Below are positions 55,545 to 64,000 of a stretch of DNA of 64,000 bases, piece after piece. Within the stretch, counting starts at the first letter, position 1. Every line of letters begins with the position of its first letter. The stretch is from Eriocheir sinensis (Eukaryota > Arthropoda > Malacostraca > Decapoda > Varunidae), in assembly GCF_024679095.1 (NCBI RefSeq), contig NC_066509.1, forward strand, positions 17,804,299 through 17,868,298, in the 5' to 3' direction. The position numbers were made by a program, and so were the translations under genes. The notes under the pieces are model-generated. The model did no database searches and was not told where the DNA came from. It was given only the letters and a program-made list of their open reading frames with translations.

Positions 55545-55668
55545 ACAAACAGGATACTCGTATACCAAGTTACCGATCGTAAACCAAGGCATTTTTTGTG
55601 GGAATTTTTTGCTTGTAAATCAAAACACTCGTAAACTAAGGCACTTGTAAACCGAGGTTTGACTGTAT
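55545..55668. mobile_element. Tc1/mariner-like MITE end
   Basis: The reverse complement from 55665 reads CAGTCAAACCTCGGTTTACA, then AGTTTACGAGTGTTTTG; TA follows. Only one end was found. Confidence 0.5.
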
Positions 55669-55754
55669 GCTGTCTAAAGCGAGCCAGGACGCAGGAGACG
55701 CGTCCTCGGATGTGGTACGGGGCACGCAGGGACACAGTATATGCATCCTCCCGT

Positions 55755-55930
55755 TGAAGGGGTTAAGGAGTCTGAGTCAGAGAAGTTTTTACTGACTCGC
55801 CTTAGTTGCCTAATTTTGGCTGGAGTTGGAATTGGAGTCAGAGAAGTTTTTACTGACTCTGGCTCCAACTTCAGCCAAAAGTAGGCGATAAGGTGATTCC
55901 AGCCCTGACTCTGACTCCACACCCCTGGTT
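55755..55930. repeat. Palindromic GACTC-rich repeat
   Basis: TTTTGGCTGGAGTTGGAATT and CTCCAACTTCAGCCAAAA are inverted around AGAAGTTTTTACTGACTC, which also occurs upstream as a direct repeat. Confidence 0.6.
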
Positions 55931-56655
55931 GAGACAGGGTGAGGAAGTTTGTTGACTTGACGCCGGCACATCGCCTGAAAGACACCAACAAGAAGACAGA
56001 AGCTGGACAACAGAGGTGGACATGTTTTTGGGTGTCGGGGTTCAGGTGACTCTTCACTCTTTATACTGAGACTGTGTACACATGTGTAAGTTAGAAATAT
56101 ATTATACAAACTTGCATACGTATATATGGTCTCAGCTTTTTTTTTCTTTTCTTTTCTGTTTTTATTTTTTACGTTGTGGCCTATTGCGCCAGTAGGCTTC
56201 TTCCCGGTGGATCCTGATGGTCAGCCCAAGGCTTCTTCCCAGTGGGACCTGATGGTCGGCCCAGCCCGTTCTGGCGCAGGCGAGTGTTTATAGTGGCGCC
56301 ATCTTGCATTGGCTCATGCTGCCCTCCCGGAGCTCATCTTTAATCCTAGAATCTAGAGTCTGGATTAATAGGTGGTCTTCTGGACAGCATGTGAGTAGTT
56401 TTAAGCCACTCGGTGACAGCTGAAAAATCCCAGCTTGGTGGCACCGGGCGGGGATTGAACTCGCGTCGTCCTGAACGCAGCGCCGTCACGCTATCCATTC
56501 AGCCACCACCTCCCCAAAGTGAAGAGTGGGGTGTTCCCTGAGCCCAGACACCCAAGGGCACACACCCGTCCATCCCTGCTGTCTGGCTTCTTCTGTCTCT
56601 TCGCTGGGGCTTCTTGGGCGACATGCCAGTGTGTCAAGTCAGCAAAATTCCTCAA
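55931..56655. repeat. Inverted repeat arms (about 130 bp) flanking a SINE
   Basis: 55931-56060 reversed and 56518-56655 share GTGAAGAGT, CCAGACACCCAA/CCGACACCCAA, TGGCTTCTTCTGTCT-like and GTCAAGTCAGCAAA-like words in order. Similarity is moderate. The SINE lies between them. Confidence 0.55.
56137..56516 (-). mobile_element. tRNA-derived SINE, copy 2
   Basis: 5' head on the minus strand: GGTGGCTGAATGGATAGCG (A-box-like) and GCGAGTTCAATCCCC (B-box-like). Body and A-rich tail as in copy 1. Its TTAATCCAGACTCTAGATTC shows the empty site for the transposon at 42541. Confidence 0.88.
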
Positions 56656-56762
56656 ACAGTTTCAACGCCCAGACAACCAGACTTCACCTAAAAATTGTGA
56701 CACAAAACTGAGCAGCAATTACTCCATGCATTCCACACATCTCAATATATACATCATCATCA

Positions 56763-57086
56763 TCATATCTTGTCATGATAATAACGTACCCATTGAATGG
56801 CATTTTCACTTTCTTCCCTAAGATCTTGGTTTGTGCAGTGAGGCCCCATTGGACATTCCTGGAGTAAGTGGTTCATAGTTTGCACTTCTCCACATGGGCA
56901 TTCGGGGTTGTTGGCTAATCCCCACCTGTGGAGGCTGTACTTATTTTTTCCAGTCTTTGCACATACTCTGTTTAATGTGACCCAGTCCTTCCTGGTCAGG
57001 TTGGTACCATTGGGGAGGGTTTCAGCTGGGCTTGGCAGGGCCTCGTTCTGTTGCTGGTTGTCTGTATATACATGATACCTGCACAC
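56763..57086 (-). mobile_element. LINE C-terminal remnant with Cys/His motif
   Basis: Frame of 107 codons: TRKDWVTLNRVCAKTGKN, LHRWGLANNPECPCGEVQ, TMNHLLQECPMGPHC, AIQWVRYYHDKI. The C-x-CG...H-x4-C pattern is the zinc-knuckle-like end of many LINE RT proteins. Upstream RT is absent. Confidence 0.75.
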
Positions 57087-57596
57087 CAGTGCCTAATAAC
57101 AAAGAGACCAAGCTGCAGAAATGGCAGGTGGAGGGAGTGAGCAGTAGAAGGGAGAGAGTCACTCAGTGTTTGTGCACAGATAATATTCTATAAACCTCAA
57201 TTTTTGCCTTGCAAGGTATCATACTAAGAATTTTATATTATGCCATAATGACATTCTATGCCAATCTATGGGACCCCACTGTATTATGTACTTAGATTTA
57301 CAGTACTGTCTCCAAGGTTGTGGTAAATAGGTCGACGTTGTGGGTCGCAAACCTTTTTGTTAGCTGTTTTTTGGTTTTTGTTTAAGGCGTGAACTGTTAT
57401 CTCACGTCAGGTCCGGTGTACCATTGCCTGCTTTCTCCAGTTGATAGAAGTCGTGAAACAACACAATAGCCTTTTAGTTAAGTGATGTGTGTTATGTGTT
57501 GGCCAAGCGGAGCCGTTAAGTTCACTTTGAGTTCACTTAATTTACTCTCTCTCTGGTTGATTAAATGGTTGTATTGGCTTTTTAAATATATTCACA
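57087..57596. other. No gene recognised before the assembly gap
   Basis: Near 57280, reversed, a CAGTGGGGTCCCATAGATTG sequence ends at TA and looks like one end of a small TA-type DNA element; no partner found. Confidence 0.35.
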
Positions 57597-57696
57597 NNNN
57601 NNNNNNNNNNNNNNNNNNNNNNNNNNNNNNNNNNNNNNNNNNNNNNNNNNNNNNNNNNNNNNNNNNNNNNNNNNNNNNNNNNNNNNNNNNNNNNNN
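57597..57696. other. Assembly gap, exactly 100 N
   Basis: A round 100-N block usually marks a join of unknown true length. CR1-B begins at its right edge. Confidence 0.98.
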
Positions 57697-58870
57697 ATCT
57701 GATCGCGTGGATAAGAGATTGGCTCACCGACAGAAAACAACGAGTACTACTCAACGGACAGCCTTCCGATTGGCTTCCAGTCACTAGTGGAGTGCCTCAA
57801 GGGTCAGTGCTGGGACCCATTCTCTTCATCATATATATCAACGACCTCGAATCAGGACTGAAATCCACAATATCAAAATTTGCTGATGACACTAAGGTGG
57901 GGGGAAAGGCCCTCACAAAGACCGACTGCGAAATCATTCAGAAAGACCTCAATCACATTATCGAATGGTCGGAAAAATGGCAAATGTCCTTTAATGTTGA
58001 CAAATGCAAAGTCATGCACATTGGGTCCAGAAATAGTAACCACACATACATCATGAATGGGAGACCTCTGCAAGCGATGCAGGAGGAAAAGGATCTTGGA
58101 GTCACTATCAGCAGTGACCTGAAACACGCGAATCACTGTAAAAAAGCATACAACAAAGCCAACACTATGCTCGGGTTCATAGCGAGGAACTTCGAGTGTA
58201 AAACGCCAGACGTGATGCTATCCTTGTATAATTCCATGGTAAGACCGCACCTCGAGTATGCAGTACAGTTCTGGTCTCCTAATTACAGAAAGGACATTGA
58301 TTTACTGGAAAGGATTTAACGACGCGCCACGAAAATGATACCAACCTTAAGGGCTCAACCGTACGAGGAACGACTCAAGCGACTCAATCTCTTTACATTA
58401 GAGAAAAGACGCCTACGAGGAGATATGATTCAAGTCTTCAAGTATCTGAAAAAATTCAATAACGTCGATTACTTCAATTTCTTTGAATTGCAAACCAACC
58501 TAAGAACTAGAAATAACGGTTTACCCATTCAGTCTAGTCGATGTAACACAGACATCGGAAGGAGTTTCTTTTCAAACCGAGTCATCCGTCACTGGAACAA
58601 TCTTCCTTCAGAAGTAGTAAATGCGAATACTATCAACTCCTTCAAATATAGAATCGACCGTCACTTCGCTGCGTCGGGAGTAAACTGAATATTGAGTTGC
58701 TTTCATCTGCTCCTCAATATCGAGGCGCTTTCATCTGCTCCTCAATGTCGAGGTGCTTTCATCTGCTCCCCAGGCCCCAGGCTGTCGAGCAGATTAAATC
58801 ACCAAAGCGGGCAACCTCGTAATAAGCCAATAGGCTTTCTGTTGCCTGCGTTTCCATGTTTCCATGTTTC
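57697..58870 (+). mobile_element. CR1-B: second copy of the CR1-A family, 5' side lost in the gap
   Basis: Starts inside RT (DWLTDRKQRVLLN homologue), then SGVPQGSVLGP-type motif B, SKFADDTKVGG and LEYAVQFWSPNYRKDI. A TAA replaces a codon at 58317-58319; the frame then continues RRATKMIPTLRAQPYEERLK to VIRHWNNLPSEVV and a stop at 58686. The 3' UTR has three 27-30-bp units (CTTTCATCTGCTCCTCAAT) and ends TTTCCATGTTTCCATGTTTC. Protein nearly identical to CR1-A. Confidence 0.9.
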
Positions 58871-59373
58871 CTCCTTCTCATTTTGTCATTTTCTTCTCCT
58901 TTCCTCCATTCTTACTTTATCATCATTTTCTGTTTTCTTCATCCCTTTCCATTTCTCCCTCCTCTTCCCTTCTTCCTCTTCTCCTTCCTTCCCTCTAATC
59001 TCCTTTTCCTTACAGTAACAGTTCAGTAACACACACACGCCGAACCTATGCAGTACTTTCCGTTCCACGCTGCTCTACCCAATCCAGTGCAGCTGCCAGT
59101 CACGCGTGCCAGCCGTGGAAAGGGAAAGAATGAGCCTGTCCCATAAAGAGCTAGTTCCTCTCGTTGTTCTTCACATTCAACTCACTCCTGCAACTAACGT
59201 CCCCATTCGTTGAAGTTCGCCGCTCCTTTCTCAGCTTCCTGCGGCCCGTAAAGCCCCCGGCGGCAGGTAAAGGGTACTGTATAAACTTCTCTGACTCTCT
59301 ATACAGGTCGCGGAATAAAGGAAGGAGAGTCAGGGATGGGGTGGAAAGGAGAAATTAGAAAGAGGGAACCGTA
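58871..59373. other. No gene seen; pyrimidine-rich then mixed
   Basis: CT-rich stretch at 58870-59020, then about 350 bp of ordinary sequence with no recognised family. Confidence 0.4.
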
Positions 59374-59515
<142 letters not shown>

Positions 59516-59620
59516 AAGTCGTAACAGTAGCAGCAGTCTTTCCCTTCTCCGTCCAATCACTCACAGTTTGAAGGTCTTTTCGCGGCGTTGTTTCGAGTGG
59601 ATGAGAGGCGAACAAAGAAC

Positions 59621-59665
59621 TGCTGTGTGTGTGTGTGTGTGTGTGTGTGTCTGGGCACCACGCCG

Positions 59666-59697
<32 letters not shown>
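59621..59697. repeat. (GT)n and (CA)n inverted pair
   Basis: (GT)n at 59622-59650 and (CA)n at 59669-59697, separated by CTGGGCACCACGCCGC; can fold as a hairpin. Confidence 0.93.
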
Positions 59698-59699
<2 letters not shown>

Positions 59700-60157
59700 C
59701 AACACTCCCCCGTCAGGTTCTCGGCCCAGCCCAGCGCGGGGCCGTGGCTCTCGTGGACAGTAACAGCCATACACTCCACCCCATCCTGACTAAGGGTCGG
59801 TATTATAAGACACTTTCGCTCCTCACATCAGCTATTTCTAAAGGTCAAAGAGGGGATCAATCGGGCTCTAATGCATGTTTCTTTAGGTTCATGGTGCAGA
59901 AGAAGGGTCAAACTACCACCAGGTTCATAAAACTACTCCTGCATAAACCCACAACTCCTACGAAAGCAAAACCTTGGCAATTATGTGAACTTGGGCGACG
60001 AAATGTTTAGTAATACGGCCTCTTATGTTGCCTTGGCCCGCCCCGCGCCCGCCCCCTGACCGCGGCCATACTTCACGGCCCTGTTTATGACCTCACTCAC
60101 CCCTCACGACCCCCACGCACGGCGGCTACTTCGAAACAACGACCACTCCAAGACCTT

Positions 60158-60159
<2 letters not shown>

Positions 60160-60253
<94 letters not shown>

Positions 60254-60422
60254 TGTTCGTCTGTTTGTCTCTCTCACCCTCAATTTCTCTCTGACTCGTA
60301 CTAATCCACCGCACTGATCATTTTATCCTTTCCTAATCGTTTCTTTTAATTAATCTTGTCTTTAATTGCAGCCAAGCCTCAACCTCCTCATTAACTTGAT
60401 ATTTGTAAGAGTATCCAACGTG

Positions 60423-60512
<90 letters not shown>
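60160..60512. repeat. (CT)n, (GT)n and (GA)n microsatellites
   Basis: (CT)n at 60160-60248, (GT)n at 60419-60457 and (GA)n at 60461-60512. The 59700-60160 and 60250-60420 stretches contain no gene I recognise. Confidence 0.94.
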
Positions 60513-60514
<2 letters not shown>

Positions 60515-61115
60515 ATCTAACCTAATCTCGCCTTACCTAACCCTAACCGAACCTAACCTAACCTAACGTAGTCTTACTTAATATAGTGTAAAGTAATGCA
60601 CGAAGACCTAACCTAACTTAACTATCGTTACCTGACCTAACTTAACCTAATCTATCCTAGCGAGAGGGCGAGGGCGTGAGAAGGCGAGAGAGGGGAAGGA
60701 TGTGAGAGAGGGGCGAGTCTAGAGGAATACAGGAAGACCTAACCCAGCTTACCCTAGCCTTATACCTAACCTAATATAATCTAAACAAATATATCCTAGC
60801 GAGAGGGAACAGACAAGGGAAGGAGAGGTAAGAGGCATGATGGGAACGAGTCTATCTTAGCGAGAGGGAAAGGGCGAAGGAGAGGGAGAGGGTGAGAGGG
60901 ACGACTGACCTAACCTAACCTCACCTAGTCTTACCTACTATAACTTTAACTAGTCTTACCTAACCTAACTAGCCTTACATAACCTAATCTATCCTAGGGA
61001 GCAGGTAGGAGCGAGAGAAAGGGAATGCCAGTGCGAGGCAAGGAGTGCAAAAGGGACGACTCAACCTAACCTTACCTTGCCTAACCTAACCTAACGTAAC
61101 CCAATCTTAACTAGC
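60515..61115 (+). repeat. CCTAA-rich (telomere-motif) compound repeat
   Basis: Degenerate CCTAA units (AACCTAACCTAACCTAACG and similar) alternate four or five times with purine-rich blocks starting TATCCTAGCGAGAGGG (60651, 60793, 60850, 60990). CCTAA is the complement of the arthropod telomere unit TTAGG. Not a clean array, so interstitial or subtelomeric in character. Confidence 0.75.
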
Positions 61116-61116
61116 G

Positions 61117-64000
61117 AGCAGACAATTAAGCCAAGGTCAGCATCCCACCCAGACAATTAAGCCAGGGTCAGCGTCTCACCCAGACAATTAAGACAAGGTG
61201 AGCACCCCACCCAAACAATTAAGCCAGGGTCAGCATCCCACCCAGACAATTAAGACAGGGTCAGCATCCCATCCAGACAATTAAGCCAGGGTCAGCATCC
61301 CACCCAGACAATTAAGCCAAGGTCAGCATCCCACCCAGACAATTAAGACAAGGTCAGCATCCCATCCAGACAATTAAGCCAGGGTCAGCATCCCACCCAG
61401 ACAATTAAGACAAGGTCAGCATCCCATCCAGACAATTAAGCCAGGGTCAGCATCCCACCCAGACAATTAAGCCAAGGTCAACATCCCACCCAGACAATTA
61501 AGGCAGGGTCAGCATCCCACCCACAATTAAGCCAAGGTCAACATCCCACCCAAACAATTAACCCAAGGTCAACATCCCACCCAGACAAAAAAGCCAAGGT
61601 CAGCGTCCCACCCAGACAATTAAGCCAAGGTCAGCATCCCACCCAGACAATTAAGCCAAGGTCAGTATCCCACCCAGACAATTAAGCCAAGGTCAGCATC
61701 CCACCCAGACAATTAAGCCAAGGTCAGTATCCCAGCCAGACAATTAAGCCAAGGTCAGCATCACACCCAGACAATCAAGACAAGGTCAGCATCCCACCTA
61801 GACAATTAGGCCAAGGTCAGTATCCCACCCAGACAATTAAGCCAAGGTCAGCATCCCACCCAGACAATTAAGCCAAGGTCAGTATCCCACCCAGACAATT
61901 AAGCCAAGGTCAGTATCCCACCCAGACAATTAAGCCAAGGTCATTATCCCACCCAGACAATTAAGCCAAGGTCAGCATCCCCTCAGACAATTAAGCCAAG
62001 GTCAGCATCCCACCCAGACAATTAAGCCAAGGTCAGTATCCCACCCAGACAATTAAGCCAAGGTCAGCATCCCACCCAGACAATTAAGCCAAGGTCAGCA
62101 TCCCACCCAGACAATTAAGCCAAGGTCAGCATCCCACCCAGACAATTAAGCCAAGGTCAGTATCCCACCCAGACAATTAAGCCAAGGTCAGCATCCCACC
62201 CAGACAATTAAGCCAAGGTCAGTATCCCACCCAGACAATTAAGCCAAGGTCAGTATCCCACCCAGACAATTAAGCCAAGGTCAGCATCCCACCTTGACAA
62301 TTAAGCCAAGGTCAGTATCCCACCCAGACAATTAAGCCAAGGTCAGCATCCCACCCAGACAATTAAGCCAAGGTCAGTATCCCACCCAGACAATTAAGCC
62401 AAGGTCAGTATCCCACCCAGACAATTAAGCCAAGGTCAGCATCCCACCCAGACAATTAAGCCAAGATCAGTATCCCACCCAGACAATTAAGCCAAGGTCA
62501 GCATCCCACCCAGACAATTAAGCCAAGGTCAGCATCCCACCCAGACAATTAAGCCAAGGTCAGCATCCCACCCAGACAATTAAGCCAAGGTCAGTATCCC
62601 ACCCAGACAATTAAGCCAAGGTCAGTATCCCACCCAGACAATTAAGCCAAGGTCAGCATCCCACCCAGACAATTAAGCCAAGGTCAGTATCCCACCCAGA
62701 CAATTAAGCCAAGGTCAGTATCCCACCCAGACAATTAAGCCAAGGTCAGCATCCCACCCAGACAATTAAGCCAAGGTCAGCATCCCACCCAGACAATTAA
62801 GCCAAGGTCAGCATCCCACCCAGACAATTGCCAAGGTCAGCATCCCACCCAGACAATTAAGCCAAGGTCAGCATCCCACCCAGACAATTAAGCCAAGGTC
62901 AGTATCCCACCCAGACAATTAAGCCAAGGTCAGCATCCCACCCAGACAATTAAGCAATTGTCAACAGCCCCCCCAGACAATTAAGCCAAGGTCAGCATCC
63001 CACCCAGACAATTAAGCCAAGGTCAGCATCCCACCCAGACAATTAAGCCAAGGTCAGTATCCCACCCAGACAATTAAGCCAAGGTCAGCATCCCACCCAG
63101 ACAATTAAGCCAAGGTCAGCATCCCACCCAGACAATTAAGCCCAGGTCAGCCAAGGTCAGCATGCCACCCAGACAATTAAGCCAAGGTCAGCATCCCACC
63201 CAGACAATAAGCCAAGGTCAGCATCCCACCCAGACAATTAAGCCAAGGTCAGCATCCCACCCAGACAATTAAGCCAAGGTCAGCATCCCACCCAGACAAT
63301 TAAGCCAAGGTCAGCATCCCACCCAGACAATTAAGCCAAGGTCAGCATCCCACCCAGACAATTAAGCCAAGGTCAGCATCCCACCCAGACAATTAAGCCA
63401 AGGTCAGCATCCCACCCAGACAATTAAGCCAAGGTCAGCATCCCACCCAGACAATTAAGCCAAGGTCAGCATCCCACCCAGACAATTAAGCCAAGGTCAG
63501 CATCCCACCCACACCAATAAGCCAAGGTCAGCATCCCACCCAGACAATTAAGCCAAGGTCAGCATCCCACCCAGACAATTAAGCCAAGGTCAGCATCCCA
63601 CCCAGACAATTAAGCCAAGGTCAGCATCCCACCCAGACAATTAAGCCAAGGTCAGCATCCCACCCAGTCATTTAGTCCAAGGTCAGCATCCCACCCAGAC
63701 AATTAAGCCAAGGTCAGCATCCCACCCAGACAATTAAGCCAAGGTCAGCATCCCACCCAGACAATTAAGCCAAGGTCAGCATCCCACCCAGACCAATAAG
63801 CCAAGGTCAGCATCCCACCCAGACAATTAAGCCAAGGTCAGCATCCCACCCAGACAATTAAGCCAAGGTCAGCATCCCACCCAGACAATTAAGCCAAGGT
63901 CAGCATCCCACCCAGACAATTAAGCCAAGGTCAGCATCCCACCCAGACAATTAAACAAAGGTCAGCATACCACCCAGACGAATAAACCAAGGTCAGCATC
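61117..64000 (+). repeat. 31-bp satellite, about 93 copies, running off the window
   Basis: Unit CAGACAATTAAGCCAAGG plus TCAGCATCCCACC. No unique spacers. Left-edge copies (61117-61600) are more diverged (AGACAAGG, CCAGGG, CATCCAG variants). The middle (61600-62950) alternates CAGCATCCC and CAGTATCCC. From about 63070 nearly all copies are the C form. Occasional truncated units (62829, 62955, 63150). Confidence 0.97.

Noticed and set aside
61117..64000. CRISPR-like regular direct repeats
   Set aside because: The 31-bp units are head to tail with no unique spacers, and the genome is eukaryotic. It is a satellite.

Overview
The window is repeat-dense eukaryotic DNA, most likely from a decapod crustacean (inference). 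It has spliced exons of an animal-type gene. It carries LINE, Gypsy, MULE, piggyBac-like and tRNA-derived SINE sequences side by side, long di- and trinucleotide microsatellites, and degenerate copies of the arthropod telomere motif TTAGG/CCTAA. No intact, full-length protein-coding gene is visible. Long frames over (AT)n, (TTA)n, (CT)n and similar tracts are artefacts of simple repeats. LINE-A, LINE-B, CR1-A and so on are labels used only here.

Layout. 1-4532: internally deleted LINE-A copy, LINE-B remnant, microsatellites. 4533-9088: AT-rich, nothing recognised. 9090-13227: Gypsy pol remnant (minus) abutting a LINE-A copy (plus), then a possible transposase tail. 13859-19061: a SINE, then a MULE DNA transposon with tandem-motif terminal inverted repeats. 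Its transposase gene is split by a nearly intact 3.08-kb non-autonomous LTR retrotransposon (two 417-bp LTRs with 2 differences, 4-bp target duplication). 19062-22548: microsatellites and an RTE-like LINE. 22850-30060: a decayed Gypsy element and a nearly complete CR1 LINE with an SGNH-esterase ORF1. 31471-36600: the longest LINE-A copy, interrupted by a piggyBac-like element (TTAA duplication) and a Harbinger-like MITE (TAA duplication). 36825-40664: nested TA-flanked DNA transposon ends.

42164-48018 (minus) carries four consecutive, correctly phased exons of an RNA polymerase II second-largest-subunit gene (POLR2B/RPB2). Its introns are full of MITEs, SINEs and a minisatellite-bearing DNA transposon. 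49079-53283 is a four-layer nest: a MITE holds a LINE-A copy, which holds both another TTAA element and a CR1-like LINE. 53284-57596 has LINE scraps, a SINE between inverted repeats, and a 100-N gap at 57597-57696. A second CR1-A family copy starts directly after the gap. 60515-64000 is CCTAA-rich compound repeat followed by about 93 copies of a 31-bp satellite running off the window.

The elements mostly interact by nesting: each insertion cuts an older one, and paralogues inside the window supply the empty sites, so relative ages can be read directly. The youngest datable event is the LTR element in the MULE transposase. The most unusual objects are the MULE with tandem-motif ends, the LTR element whose gag-pol is replaced by tandem repeats, the minisatellite-bearing DNA transposon, and the POLR2B segment with changes at highly conserved residues.
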